Shown in pieces: positions 1 through 12,589 of a DNA stretch of 64,000 bases. The stretch's first letter is position 1, and each line of letters opens with the position of its first letter. The DNA is from Psychrobacter arenosus (GTDB lineage: Bacteria; Pseudomonadota; Gammaproteobacteria; Pseudomonadales; Moraxellaceae). The position numbers were made by a program, and so were the translations under genes. Under the pieces are notes generated by a model, which saw only the letters and a program-made list of their open reading frames with translations, did no database searches and was not told where the DNA came from. The DNA is taken from contig NZ_LR884459.1 of the NCBI RefSeq assembly GCF_904848165.1, forward strand, positions 434,001-498,000, written 5' to 3'.

Positions 1-544
1 CAATATCTAGGGCGCCCTGTGAATAATCTACCGCGGTCACCTGCCAATCTGGCGACTGCAAACTCAATTCATGGGCTAGACTAATAGCGATACAACCGCT
101 ACCCGTGCCAAGGTCTAATAATTGGTAAGGTTTTTGCGGGCTAGCATTATCCAAATCATTGCTTAGGCTATTTTGTTTAACGGCTGTAGAATTTGCCCAA
201 GCAATATTAGCCGCTATCCAAGCCAATACCTGCTCAACCAATACTTCTGTATCCGGTCGCGGAATCAAAGTGTGCTTATTGACCTTAAACTCCAATGACC
301 AAAAGGCTTGCTGACCCGTCAAATAAGCTAATGGCGTGCCTGCCTGCATTTTGGTGATACCCGCTGCAAACGCTGATAGCTCTGCAGCCGTTAACACATA
401 ATCACTGTCCGTGATTAAGAATGAGGCGGGCTGCTGCACAATATGTAATAACCACTCATTGACCCAATGTGTTGGGAGAGTAGTACCGTCTACTGCATTT
501 AAATAGCTACGACGCTTCAGATTTTTGATTGAAGCGTCATCCAT
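1..544 (-). CDS. prmC: Release factor glutamine methyltransferase PrmC (partial, C-terminus outside window)
   Basis: Transfers a methyl group from S-adenosylmethionine to the glutamine of the GGQ motif in peptide release factors RF1 and RF2 (known for the PrmC/HemK family). Reading the minus strand gives an N-terminal helical region with GTPLAYLTGQQAFW and IPRPDTEVLVE, both typical of PrmC, then the SAM-binding motif DLGTGSGCIAISLA. The NPPY motif would lie beyond the window edge. I chose the ATG at 544 because AAGGG lies 7 bases before it. An earlier in-frame ATG at 580 begins 3 bases after the ampG stop but has no clear ribosome binding site. The gene lies just downstream of ampG on the same strand and may be cotranscribed with it. 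Identity is firm; the start is less sure. Confidence 0.88.
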   Translation of the reverse strand, partial: MDDASIKNLKRRSYLNAVDGTTLPTHWVNEWLLHIVQQPASFLITDSDYVLTAAELSAFAAGITKMQAGTPLAYLTGQQAFWSLEFKVNKHTLIPRPDTEVLVEQVLAWIAANIAWANSTAVKQNSLSNDLDNASPQKPYQLLDLGTGSGCIAISLAHELSLQSPDWQVTAVDYSQGALDI

Positions 545-583
545 AGCACTACCCTTAGTATATCTAGCTGTATTAGTCATGAT

Positions 584-2230
584 TTATTCAGAGGCTCTTG
601 GCGGTTCTTGCGTATCCGTGAGTGCAGGGTTGGCTTTAGTCAATTTATCTGTACCCCCATTGCCATCATTATCCCCATAAATATCATCGTTATCGCCAAT
701 TACAATATGCTTATCTACCAAATAGATAATCAGTAAGATAGGCACCCCTATCAGCGCGGTAAAAGTAAAGAAGAACGGATAGCCTAAATTGTCAACGATA
801 GTGCCTGAGTAACCGCCCAATACTTTAGGTAATAGCGTCATGAGCGAGGAGAAAATCGCATATTGCACAGCGGTAAAGCGAATAGAGGTCAATGCGGATA
901 AGAAGGCAATAAACACGGCACTCGCCAAACCAGCCGCTAAGTTATCAAAGATAACTGCCGTATACATGACCGGCAAGCTACCCGGATGATAAGTCAAAAC
1001 CACAAACAGCATATTACTGACTGCGGCCAAGATAGCGCCAATCATCATCGCCTGCATCATGCGAATCTTTTGCGCCAAAATACCGCCTAAAAATCCCCCG
1101 CCAATCACCATGATCACACCCACTAACTTCACGGCAGTAGCGATGTCGGTCTTACTAAAGCCCATATCTTGATAAAAAACGTTGGACATGACCCCAGCGA
1201 CGATATCAGAAATACGGTATAGCCCTATAAGTGCTAATAGTAGTAAGGCTTTTTTGCCATAGCGGCGGAAAAAATCGACGATAGGCTCAATCCAAGTAAC
1301 ATAGGCCATTTGCTTATTAACCAAGCCTGCCATGACCAATAAATAACCGACTAATAACGCCGATCCTATACTGGACAGCATACGCACGACTTCATAGAAG
1401 AAGGCGACCGCAATGCTTTCACTTTCAGGGAGCGCTTCGCCTACGTAGATAAACGTCATCACAAAGGCCGAAACTGCTAATAAGAATACAAAGACCAAAC
1501 GGCCATAGTTGCTTGGTTTTTGCTCTAGACGGACTTGCTTACTGATAGGCTCCTTAATTACCAAAGTCGTGATGACCCCGACTCCCATGACCGCCGCCAT
1601 AATCCAATACGTATTGCGCCAAGCCTCATAGCTATACAAGGCTTCTGTTGAACCAAAATAGTCTGCTAAATACAGCGCCCCTGCTCCCGCAAAAATCATA
1701 CCCAAACGATAGCCGGCAGTATACATAGCAGACAATACAGACTGTAAGCTCGGCGGAGCTAACTCAATACGATAGGCGTCAATGACAATATCTTGCGTGG
1801 CTGAGGAGAAGCCCAACAATACCGCGCCTATTGCCATATAGGTCAGCATGTCGTCGTTAATAGGGTTGACGCTAGCCATAATGCAAATGGCCGCAATAAT
1901 CATGATTTGCGACACCAACATCCACGCCCGTCTACGCCCTAACCATTTGGTTAATATAGGCAACGGAACTGCATCAATTAGCGGGGCCCAAATAAACTTA
2001 AAAGAATAGCCTAGTGCGGCCCAACTAAAGGTGGTGACGACACCACGCTCAATCCCTGCCTCACGCAACCATAAAGAAAGGCTAGAGAAAATAAGTAGGA
2101 TAGGAATACCAGCGGCAAAACCTAAAAACAGCATGATAATCGCACGGCGATCGAGATAGGCTTTAGTGGCCTCAAGCCAAGACTTTTTGGCGACAATGCC
2201 ATGAGGAGTAGCAGGTGGGGTTGCAGACAT
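584..2230 (-). CDS. ampG: AmpG-family muropeptide MFS transporter
   Basis: Probable inner-membrane permease that imports anhydromuropeptides (GlcNAc-anhydroMurNAc-peptides) for cell-wall recycling. The 548-residue protein has about 12-14 hydrophobic segments. Near residues 37-108 it has the AmpG-like pattern GFAAGIPILLIFSSLSLWL, then GYSFKFIWAPLIDA and GRRRAWMLVSQ. The family usually has about 490-600 residues. The last 45 residues are hydrophilic and rich in Asp, Asn and Gly, and probably form a cytoplasmic tail. It lies upstream of prmC on the same strand. No beta-lactamase or ampR gene is nearby, so a link to beta-lactam induction cannot be inferred here. The family call is strong; substrate is by homology. 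Confidence 0.78.
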   Translation of the reverse strand: MSATPPATPHGIVAKKSWLEATKAYLDRRAIIMLFLGFAAGIPILLIFSSLSLWLREAGIERGVVTTFSWAALGYSFKFIWAPLIDAVPLPILTKWLGRRRAWMLVSQIMIIAAICIMASVNPINDDMLTYMAIGAVLLGFSSATQDIVIDAYRIELAPPSLQSVLSAMYTAGYRLGMIFAGAGALYLADYFGSTEALYSYEAWRNTYWIMAAVMGVGVITTLVIKEPISKQVRLEQKPSNYGRLVFVFLLAVSAFVMTFIYVGEALPESESIAVAFFYEVVRMLSSIGSALLVGYLLVMAGLVNKQMAYVTWIEPIVDFFRRYGKKALLLLALIGLYRISDIVAGVMSNVFYQDMGFSKTDIATAVKLVGVIMVIGGGFLGGILAQKIRMMQAMMIGAILAAVSNMLFVVLTYHPGSLPVMYTAVIFDNLAAGLASAVFIAFLSALTSIRFTAVQYAIFSSLMTLLPKVLGGYSGTIVDNLGYPFFFTFTALIGVPILLIIYLVDKHIVIGDNDDIYGDNDGNGGTDKLTKANPALTDTQEPPRASE

Positions 2231-5149
<2,919 letters not shown>

Positions 5150-5522
5150 GGCAGCAACCGCTGGTGTTATCCGGTAATTACCCGCCCTAATTGATTTAAA
5201 AGCAAAATTTGCAGTTGAGTTCAAAAGCCAACCTCAAGCTTGAGTTAAAACCAGTGTTTAGCTAACAAAAAGGCAGTCAGTATCTTTACTGGCTGCCTTT
5301 TATTCATTTGTAGAATATAAAAATACTAAAAATTAATTTATTAGAATATAATATAGCGACTACACTGTAGACCTTAATGCTGTAGGGCAGCAAAGTCTAT
5401 GGCCAAACATAGCAACAGCCACCTTTTAGTACAAATTATATAAGCTGTTTTTTACTATTGAGCCACATTGGCTCGAAGTTTGAACTTTTATCAAATACCT
5501 TACTGGTTTTTAGGAAATTATC
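5150..5522. other. Intergenic region katG/cysB
   Basis: This 373-bp gap holds the katG terminator at 5268-5302, then AT-rich sequence that probably includes the promoter of the LysR gene. AGGAAA just before 5523 is its likely ribosome binding site. No ORF or RNA gene is supported. Confidence 0.5.
5268..5302 (+). terminator. Intrinsic terminator of katG
   Basis: The arms AAAGGCAGTCAG (5269-5280) and CTGGCTGCCTTT (5289-5300) form a 12-bp stem with one G-T pair and an 8-base loop, ending in a short T run. It lies 119 bp after the katG stop. Confidence 0.8.
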
Positions 5523-6452
5523 ATGGCCATCAATGTCGTCGTTAACCAGCGCCATTTACAGATTCAATTAAAGCAACTTGAGACCGTTTGGCACACCGTA
5601 GTCAACGGCTATAATCTTAGCCAAGCGGCAAATGTGTTGCATACCAGTCAGTCTAGTCTTTCTAAGCACATTGCTGCGCTAGAAAACCAATTAAAAACGG
5701 AAGTGTTTATTCGTCAAGGCAAACGTTTGACCGGCTTAACCCCTATGGGTGAGTCGTTGCTGCCACATATCGAGTCAATATTTGCAGAGATTCGCACGAT
5801 TGAAAACCTAAGCTTGGATTTTAACAATCCGCAGACCGGTACCTTAACGATTGCAACCACGCATACGCAAGCCCGCTATGTGCTGCCCGATGTGATTAAA
5901 CAGTTCCGCGAGCGCTTCCCCAAGGTCAACCTCATTCTCCAGCAAGCGGATCCAGAAACCATCGCGCAAATGGTCATCCGTGGTCAAGCAGATATCGGCG
6001 TGGCTACCGAGTCGCTTCTGCATAATAACTATCTACGCTGCCACCGTTACTACGACTGGTCGCATCGTATCATCGTCCCCAATGACCATGAGTTAGCCGG
6101 TGAGACCGAGATTGACTTACCGACCCTCGCCAGCTACCCCATCATTACCTATCATGGCGGTTTCACTGGTCGCGGTGCTATCGACCAAACCTTTACAGAT
6201 GCTGGGCTTGAGCCTGAGATTGTCCTTGCCGCTCTAGATGCTGACGTCATTAGCACTTATGTGGGCTTAGGATTAGGCGTAGGCATTATTGCTGAAATGG
6301 CGTTTGAGCCGCGCCATTATCCTGAGTTGACCGCTATACCTGTCGATCATTTTGGCCGCTTTACCAGTTGGATGGCGGTACGTGATGATGCTGAGATTCG
6401 TCAATATGGTCGTGCCTTTATCGACTTATGCCAAAAGCAGTTTGCCAGCTAA
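5523..6452 (+). CDS. cysB: CysB-type LysR family transcriptional regulator
   Basis: LysR-family DNA-binding regulator; CysB orthologues activate sulfate assimilation and cysteine synthesis in response to N-acetylserine. The 309-residue protein has an N-terminal winged helix-turn-helix (AANVLHTSQSSLSKHIAAL, residues 36-54) and a periplasmic-binding-protein-like effector domain. TTHTQARYVLPDVIK at 112-126, YPIITYHGGFTGR and LDADVISTYVGLGLGVG are hallmark CysB/Cbl sequences; the TTHTQ segment lines the effector pocket in known structures. It has the usual length, slightly short of E. coli CysB (324). A clear AGGAAA precedes the ATG. The neighbours are katG and a PQQ dehydrogenase, not sulfur genes, so its targets are presumably elsewhere. 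A Cbl-like paralogue is the alternative. Confidence 0.87.
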   Translation: MAINVVVNQRHLQIQLKQLETVWHTVVNGYNLSQAANVLHTSQSSLSKHIAALENQLKTEVFIRQGKRLTGLTPMGESLLPHIESIFAEIRTIENLSLDFNNPQTGTLTIATTHTQARYVLPDVIKQFRERFPKVNLILQQADPETIAQMVIRGQADIGVATESLLHNNYLRCHRYYDWSHRIIVPNDHELAGETEIDLPTLASYPIITYHGGFTGRGAIDQTFTDAGLEPEIVLAALDADVISTYVGLGLGVGIIAEMAFEPRHYPELTAIPVDHFGRFTSWMAVRDDAEIRQYGRAFIDLCQKQFAS

Positions 6453-6903
6453 AACTGCCTATTAAATAAGTCTTGAATCCAGAAAAATAGCTTCTGCCTT
6501 CAACGGCATTATTTAACCTGAATAAATTATTTTACTACCCTAAAGCCATAACCCTACTAGCAAAGTTGTTAGTAGGGTTTTTTGTGTAATTGTAACCAGT
6601 TTATTTATGGTTCGTATTATGGGTTTATAATCAACGCTCTGATGTAACTCATTTATATAAAGATACTTTTGCAGTGAGCATACAAATATCTGGACGCTGT
6701 CTGCAAAAGTGCTTTTAAAACAGCAGTACTTTTTGCACGATATTAATTTTGTACCATCTCGACAATACCAGTATTACTACTTAGCTTAACTCAACCAGCG
6801 GACTATTATAGCTGCATTGATTAAGCCGACTTTTAACTTCTCCTGCTGTGAATTAGATTATGGAGCGTCATAACTGATTATCGCTAGCAAAGATGGAACG
6901 CCC
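6453..6903. other. Intergenic region cysB/PQQ dehydrogenase, with an inverted repeat
   Basis: This 451-bp gap contains the terminator at 6550-6583. It also holds a perfect 10-bp inverted repeat, ACTTTTGCAG (6665-6674) and CTGCAAAAGT (6701-6710), with 26 bases between the arms. A related ACTTTTTGCA follows near 6728-6737. The repeats lie about 170-240 bp before the dehydrogenase ATG and could be an operator or an mRNA stem. GGAA at 6895-6898 is the probable ribosome binding site. Confidence 0.5.
6550..6583 (+). terminator. Intrinsic terminator after cysB
   Basis: AACCCTACTA (6550-6559) pairs perfectly with TAGTAGGGTT (6570-6579) across a 10-base loop and is followed by a T run to 6583. Confidence 0.85.
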
Positions 6904-9492
6904 ATGGAAAAATTTGTCGCCATTATTATGGCTCTATTCGCGCTACCGCTATTGATTGGTGGTGGTTACCTGTTATCCCTTGGAGGTAGCCCCTACTATG
7001 TCATCGCGGGCTTAGCGATGTTGGCAACCGCCTTCTTATTGTTCAAACGCCATTGGACCGCCTATCTGGTCTACGCTATATTTATCCTAGCCACGGTCAT
7101 TTGGGCCGTCTGGGAAGCCGGCTTTTATTGGTGGGCCTTGGCTACTCGTTTAGGCTTCCCACTTATCTTTGGCGCGCTGATGCTATTGCCTTGGGTCGCG
7201 AAAAAAATGGGGATCGTCCCACACAAAGACAGATATAAAGTCTTAACCGGACCTGCAGACAATACCTTGTCTACGGAAGCTGGTTTAGAGACAGACGCTG
7301 TTGCTGAGCCTATCGTAACGACAGCTCCTGTAGATAATGCCGCTCCAGCTCAAAACACCCCTAAACGCCCTAGCGGCAGTCCTGCCTATTACTGGGCCCT
7401 GTTAGCCAGTGTCGGTGTGGGCGCCGTAGTCGCTTTTGGTAGTATGGCAAACAATGCTACCGATAAGTTAGGTCGACTAGAGCTTGGCAATGAGGTTGCT
7501 GATGCCAATACAGAAGCTGCTGCCACTACCGCCAACCTAGGCGATTCCCTTGCTGATGGTCGCGAAACTCCTGAGGGAGAATGGAGCGCTTATGGCCGTA
7601 CAGACTATGGTCAACGCTACTCACCACTGGCCCAAATTAACACCAGTAATGTCAATAAACTCAAGCTCGCTTGGCAAATTCAAACCGGTGATATAAAAGG
7701 CCCTAACGATATTGGTGAAACCACTTATCAAGCTACCCCGCTAAAAGTAGGTAACGCCCTGTTTTTATGTACTCCGCATAACTGGGCTATGGCATTAGAT
7801 GCTGATAGTGGTGAGTCGCTTTGGACGTTTGACCCTAAAGTGGGTAAAGACTTGCAACGCCAGCATCAGACTTGCCGCGGTGTGTCGTACTATTCTGGTC
7901 GCAGTGCCGCCGGAGATACAGCAACAGCGACTGATTTAAAAGTCGAAAAAGTCACGGGAAATACCTTTGAGCAACCTGCTACGCAATGTGATGCCAAAAT
8001 TTATATTCCTACGTCCGATGCAAAGCTATATGCTTTAGATCCAAAAACGGGGCAACGTTGTACCGACTTCGCTAAAGACGGCGAGCTCGATTTGATGCAC
8101 AATATGCCTTACAAACAAGATGGCTACTACTACTCTACTTCGCCACCTATCGTGGCAGGTAACGTCATTATTGTCGCCGGTGCTGTCAATGATAACTATG
8201 ACATCAACTCACCTTCAGGTGTAATTCGTGCCTATGATGTGAATACGGGTAAATTGATGTGGAATTGGGATTCAGGCAATCCTGATGAGACCGCGCCTTT
8301 TGATGTCAACGACCCTACTCAAACTTATATGACCAGCTCGCCTAACTCATGGGCAATTGCTAGTGCCGATGAAAAGTTAGGTTTAGCATACTTTCCAATG
8401 GGTAACCGTACGCCGGATCAGCTAGGTCGCTATCGCACGCCTGCGGAAGAGAAATACTCGACTTCAGTAGTAGCGCTCGATTTAAAAACCGGTCAAGCAC
8501 GTTGGGTGCAGCAGTTTGTGCATCACGATCTTTGGGATATGGACACGCCTGCTCAACCAACCCTAATCGATTTAAAGACAGCTAAAGGCGTAGAGCCCGC
8601 CTTGGTAGTGCCTACCAAACAGGGTGACGTCTATGTGCTAAACCGGGCTACTGGTGAGCCTATCCTACCGGTTGAAGAGCGTCCTGCCCCGCAAGACTAT
8701 CTCATCGAAGGCGAGCATGCCGCTCCTACGCAGCCTTTTTCAGCACTCAGCTTTGAGCCGGAACCACTCGTCGAAAAAGACATGTGGGGCGCCAGCTTAA
8801 TCGATCAAATGATGTGCCGCATTGAGTTTAATAAACTGAATTATCAAGGCCGTTATACCCCACCTTCCCTACAAGGCAGTTTGGTCTATCCGGGTAACTT
8901 CGGGACCTTTAACTGGGGCGGTATCGCCGTCGATCCTGAAAACGGGGTCATGTTTGGGATGCCGACTTACCTAGCCTTTACTTCTAAGCTAATCCCTCAA
9001 GAGCAAGTCAAAGGTGCGACTAATGAAGGTGAGCATGGTGTCAACGCCAACATAGGCGCAGACTATGCGGTCGAATTAGGCCCCTTCCTATCACCACTAG
9101 GCGTGCCTTGTCAGCAGCCACCTTGGGGTACGGTCGCTGGTGCAGACTTAACCACGGGTAAAATCGCTTACCAACGTAAAAATGGTACCGTACAAGATCT
9201 GTCCCCTATCCCTGTGAAGTTTGAACTGGGTGTGCCCGGTATTGGTGGTCCTATGATTACTAAAGGTGGCGTCGCGTTCTTATCAGCCGCTACAGAAGAC
9301 AACTTCCGTGCTTATGACTTAAAAACCGGTAAAGTATTGTGGAACGAACGTATTCCTGCCGGTGGTCAAGCCACGCCGATGACTTATCTAAACTCTAAAG
9401 GAGAGCAGATGGTTGTATTGGTCGCTGGTGGTCACGGCTCTGTCGGTACCAAAATTGGTGATTATGTCTTGGCTTATAAATTAGCGGATTAA
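6904..9492 (+). CDS. Membrane-bound PQQ-dependent dehydrogenase, glucose/quinate/shikimate family
   Basis: Quinoprotein dehydrogenase of the inner membrane whose catalytic domain faces the periplasm. Family members oxidise glucose (Gcd) or quinate/shikimate (QuiA) and pass electrons to ubiquinone. The 862-residue protein has five predicted membrane segments (about 4-27, 31-47, 53-70, 84-98 and 163-180), a Pro/Ala-rich linker of about 60 residues (110-160), then the beta-propeller domain. Family motifs include YSPLAQINTSNV, QTCRGVSYY, SPNSWAI, HHDLWDMD at 540-547, PGNFGTFNWGG and PAGGQATPMTY. It is longer than E. coli Gcd (796) because of the linker and some loops. CTPHNWAMALDADSGE seems to me closer to quinate/shikimate enzymes than to Gcd, but the substrate stays open. 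No PQQ biosynthesis genes are in the window. Confidence 0.88.
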   Translation: MEKFVAIIMALFALPLLIGGGYLLSLGGSPYYVIAGLAMLATAFLLFKRHWTAYLVYAIFILATVIWAVWEAGFYWWALATRLGFPLIFGALMLLPWVAKKMGIVPHKDRYKVLTGPADNTLSTEAGLETDAVAEPIVTTAPVDNAAPAQNTPKRPSGSPAYYWALLASVGVGAVVAFGSMANNATDKLGRLELGNEVADANTEAAATTANLGDSLADGRETPEGEWSAYGRTDYGQRYSPLAQINTSNVNKLKLAWQIQTGDIKGPNDIGETTYQATPLKVGNALFLCTPHNWAMALDADSGESLWTFDPKVGKDLQRQHQTCRGVSYYSGRSAAGDTATATDLKVEKVTGNTFEQPATQCDAKIYIPTSDAKLYALDPKTGQRCTDFAKDGELDLMHNMPYKQDGYYYSTSPPIVAGNVIIVAGAVNDNYDINSPSGVIRAYDVNTGKLMWNWDSGNPDETAPFDVNDPTQTYMTSSPNSWAIASADEKLGLAYFPMGNRTPDQLGRYRTPAEEKYSTSVVALDLKTGQARWVQQFVHHDLWDMDTPAQPTLIDLKTAKGVEPALVVPTKQGDVYVLNRATGEPILPVEERPAPQDYLIEGEHAAPTQPFSALSFEPEPLVEKDMWGASLIDQMMCRIEFNKLNYQGRYTPPSLQGSLVYPGNFGTFNWGGIAVDPENGVMFGMPTYLAFTSKLIPQEQVKGATNEGEHGVNANIGADYAVELGPFLSPLGVPCQQPPWGTVAGADLTTGKIAYQRKNGTVQDLSPIPVKFELGVPGIGGPMITKGGVAFLSAATEDNFRAYDLKTGKVLWNERIPAGGQATPMTYLNSKGEQMVVLVAGGHGSVGTKIGDYVLAYKLAD

Positions 9493-9538
9493 TTCCTAGT
9501 TTATTCAACGGATAACTGAATAAAAGCAAGTAAATGAC

Positions 9539-9572
9539 AAAGCAGGTGCCTAAATAGGTGCCTGCTTTTTTT
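9539..9572 (+). terminator. Intrinsic terminator after the PQQ dehydrogenase
   Basis: AAAGCAGGTGCC and GGTGCCTGCTTT form a 12-bp stem (with two G-T pairs) around TAAATA and are followed by a T tract. Confidence 0.85.
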
Positions 9573-9785
9573 GCTTATGGCTGCTTATCTTATGGCTATT
9601 TTGCTAATAGCTATTCTGTTTGTAGCTTTATGCAGCGCCACCTTGAAACCTTCTTTATGAACAAGCATATACCTTGCATAGCAAAATAATAATGACGCCA
9701 GCATCTGCTTTTATCTAATGCTAACTGTCCTTCTATAACAAAGCTGCTATTTAATAACATACTTCCCTAATATAAAGAGAATTCT

Positions 9786-10784
9786 ATGACTATCCCTCTA
9801 TCCTTTTTAGACTTAGCCCCAGTCCCCGAAGATAAAACTATCGCTGAAGGTATTAAACAAACGGTTGAAGTCGCCAAACTTGCCGAGTCTGTTGGTATTA
9901 ATCGCTATTGGCTAGCGGAACATCATAATATGCCGGGTATTGCTAGTGCCGCTACTTCCGTCTTGCTGTCTCATATTGGCAGCCAAACCAGTCGTATCCG
10001 TATTGGCTCTGGTGGCGTGATGCTACCGAACCATGCCCCTATTGTGATTGCTGAGCAGTTTGGTACGCTACAGGCCCTCTACGGTGATCGGGTTGATTTA
10101 GGCCTTGGCCGTGCTCCTGGTACAGATGGCGCGACCTTTAGAGCTCTCAGACGCCAAATGCAAGATGCTGACCGTTTTCCGCAGGATGTGCAAGAGCTGC
10201 TGTTCTTCTTAGGCACTGACTCGAATGATAGTCCTGTGCAAGCCTTCCCAGGAGCCAATAGTCAAGTACCGGTATGGATTTTAGGCTCCTCATTATTCGG
10301 GGCTACGCTAGCGGCTAAACTCGGTTTGCCTTATGCCTTTGCCTCTCACTTTGCCCCGCGCATGATGACGCAGGCTATCCAAGCTTACCGCGAGCAGTTT
10401 GAGCCGTCGCAATATTTAGATAAACCGCACTTGATGTTGGCTGCCAACTTATTATTGGCCGATGATGATGAAACCGCCCGCTATCACTTTACCTCAACGC
10501 AGCAGAGCTTTGTGCGTCTGCGCCGTGGTGGTCGTGGCCAAATGCCAAAGCCTACTCATAATATGGATAATATTTGGAGTGCGCCTGAAAAAGCTATGGT
10601 AGACGATGCGTTAGCGGTTTCCTTTGTAGGCAGTGTACCGACTGTACAGACCTTATTGGGCCACTTTATTGATGAGCATCAACCCGATGAGTTGATGGTG
10701 ACGGCTAATATCTATGACCAAGCGGCAAGATTACGCTCATTAGAGCTGATTCCTGAGCTGGGTATATTTGATTTAGCCCAGTAG
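9786..10784 (+). CDS. Luciferase-like flavin-dependent oxidoreductase (YhbW-like)
   Basis: Member of the bacterial-luciferase-like monooxygenase family with a TIM-barrel fold, expected to use reduced FMN. The 332 residues start with [15 protein letters not shown], then [11 protein letters not shown] and [15 protein letters not shown], and later [12 protein letters not shown], a pattern shared with E. coli YhbW and other MsnO8-type proteins. Its length is normal for this subgroup. AAAGAGA lies just before the ATG. It stands alone between two terminators, so it is probably monocistronic. The substrate is unknown and nothing nearby suggests one. Confidence 0.85.
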   Translation: MTIPLSFLDLAPVPEDKTIAEGIKQTVEVAKLAESVGINRYWLAEHHNMPGIASAATSVLLSHIGSQTSRIRIGSGGVMLPNHAPIVIAEQFGTLQALYGDRVDLGLGRAPGTDGATFRALRRQMQDADRFPQDVQELLFFLGTDSNDSPVQAFPGANSQVPVWILGSSLFGATLAAKLGLPYAFASHFAPRMMTQAIQAYREQFEPSQYLDKPHLMLAANLLLADDDETARYHFTSTQQSFVRLRRGGRGQMPKPTHNMDNIWSAPEKAMVDDALAVSFVGSVPTVQTLLGHFIDEHQPDELMVTANIYDQAARLRSLELIPELGIFDLAQ

Positions 10785-10833
10785 CCTTTAGCTCAGTAAC
10801 CTTTAACTTACTAATAGCGACTTATTAGAACGC

Positions 10834-10867
10834 AAAAAACCTAGACCATCTGGCCTAGGTTTTTTTA
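10834..10867. terminator. Bidirectional intrinsic terminator
   Basis: AAAAAACCTAGACC and GGCCTAGGTTTTTT form a stem with one mismatch and A/T tracts on both sides. It lies between convergent genes and can serve both strands. Confidence 0.8.
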
Positions 10868-10925
10868 TGGTCTATTGCCTAGCTACTGGATTCCAGCTAC
10901 CGACTGAAACGGCGCAAAGCCCGTA

Positions 10926-11435
10926 TTAACGACAAAGCTTTTCTGCTATTAGCTTAGCAGAATCTCCATTAAAATCGTAAATATCGCTAACCTTGCACTC
11001 ATTCGCATCACAAGTTAGGCTAAAGTCTTTATAGCCTTTATCATAGCCGCCCATACCGTCTGGGAAAATAGACTCGGCTCTAACCCGACCCTTACTCACC
11101 ATGCTGTAATCGATATGGTCGGCATCGTTGAGCATATAACCATTGCCTTCTACCAATTCCATTGCTTCAACCGCATCAAAACACTCTGTCAATTCGCTAG
11201 ATCCATCCTCATATTGAATCGTGCTGTTGCTACTCGCCATACTAAGGGCTTTTTGCAGACCACTATCGGCATATTTATATAGGGTCTTATCAATATCGTA
11301 ATCTTCATTCGCTGCCAGCTCAGCTAAGGCTTCGTTATACATATTTTCTATAGTAGACAATTTTAAATCACTGTTAGCATAACTTGCTTGCGTGGCCATT
11401 AAGGATAAAGCCAGTAGCGCTATTTTACTTTTCAT
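10926..11435 (-). CDS. Secreted or periplasmic protein of unknown function
   Basis: A 169-residue protein I do not recognise. Residues 1-20 look like a signal peptide (a Lys-rich start, LALLALSLMA-type core, probable cleavage after SYA). The mature part is acidic. Four Cys lie in the mature region (TECFD, SLTCD, ANECK, EKLCR), which suggests two disulfide bonds in the periplasm. It is read towards the terminator at 10834-10867. A weak AGAAGA lies upstream of the ATG. The AEC transporter gene upstream on the same strand is separated by about 120 bp. Confidence 0.7.
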   Translation of the reverse strand: MKSKIALLALSLMATQASYANSDLKLSTIENMYNEALAELAANEDYDIDKTLYKYADSGLQKALSMASSNSTIQYEDGSSELTECFDAVEAMELVEGNGYMLNDADHIDYSMVSKGRVRAESIFPDGMGGYDKGYKDFSLTCDANECKVSDIYDFNGDSAKLIAEKLCR

Positions 11436-11557
11436 TGTGCAGTCTTCTTATCTTGAGTAGTTTATTGCTTAACATCGTTTGCTGTAGTTTGTCATTACTG
11501 AACTAGACCCATTATTATCAATTAATGCCGTCGATTTCAGATAAATAATATGCCTTA

Positions 11558-12514
11558 TTACATCCAACCCGCCCCCCGTAGAATAGCCGCTCCGATTGCC
11601 ATACCAAATAGCGATACAACGGTAGTAAACGCTAAAATATTGGCGGCTAATACCTCATTGCCATCCATAGCCTTGGCCATGACATAGCTGGCTGCTGCCG
11701 TGGGTGAGGCGACCATCAGGAATAATACACCCATGTGCACGCCGGTAAGACCAAAGCCCCAGCCGACAGCCACCGCCAACAAAGGAGCGATAATAATACG
11801 ACCTATACTCGCCTGCATGGACAAGCCAGAGGGGCTGAGCATCGATTTGATATCGATAGTGGCCCCTGCACAGATTAAGGCTAAAGGTAGCGCAATAGCG
11901 GCTAATAAATTACCCGTTTGTAGAATCACGCCCTGTAATGTGGGCAGGCCTAGCGCTTTGTAAACGAAGGCCGAGACTAAAGCAATAATCAGGGGATTGG
12001 CTATTATCTTTTTACCAATCATGAGTACGCGACCGCGCAAAGTGGTAATGCCTGTAGTGACTCGGCTTAGGGTAATGACGGCGAGCACATTAAAGACAAT
12101 CGTAATGATGCCCATATAGACGGCGCCTACGCTTAGACCCACTTCGCCATAAGCATTCGCTACGGTCGCTAGCCCTAAAATTGCCATATTGCTACGGAAG
12201 ATACCCTGCACAAAGACACCCTGATCTTCAGGCTGCTCAATAAAGCAACGGGCGTAAACTTCAGCACCCCCAAACAGCAATAGCGTGACTAATAACCCTG
12301 CCCCAATCAACACGATTTGCTGGCTATAATCTACCGAACTGTTGGCGACACTAAAGAAAAGCAGACAAGGCAGCGCATAGTTGAATACCATTTTGGAGGC
12401 TTGATCGATGAAAGCTTGGCTAATCTCACCACGACGCTGCATAAAAAAACCTAACCCCATCAAGACAAGGTTAGGTAAGACAATAGTGATGGCAAAAATA
12501 ATAGCAGCAGACAT
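11558..12514 (-). CDS. AEC family transporter
   Basis: A 318-residue, very hydrophobic protein with about 10 membrane segments and the repeated five-helix layout of the auxin efflux carrier (AEC) family, which includes malonate/organic-acid permeases such as MdcF. Visible family-type features are the N-terminal IVLPNLVLMGLGFFMQRRG, the central FRSNMAILGLATVANAYG and the conserved C-terminal ASPTAAASYVMAKAMDG. It begins with ATG and has a weak GGA upstream. The substrate cannot be inferred: neighbours are an unknown secreted protein and a ChaB-like protein. Confidence 0.85.
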   Translation of the reverse strand: MSAAIIFAITIVLPNLVLMGLGFFMQRRGEISQAFIDQASKMVFNYALPCLLFFSVANSSVDYSQQIVLIGAGLLVTLLLFGGAEVYARCFIEQPEDQGVFVQGIFRSNMAILGLATVANAYGEVGLSVGAVYMGIITIVFNVLAVITLSRVTTGITTLRGRVLMIGKKIIANPLIIALVSAFVYKALGLPTLQGVILQTGNLLAAIALPLALICAGATIDIKSMLSPSGLSMQASIGRIIIAPLLAVAVGWGFGLTGVHMGVLFLMVASPTAAASYVMAKAMDGNEVLAANILAFTTVVSLFGMAIGAAILRGAGWM

Positions 12515-12589
12515 TCAGGGTCCAATTTGACTAAATCAATTCAACTTTATATTTAAAAACCAGCGCCAATATAAAAGAATAACCCCAGT

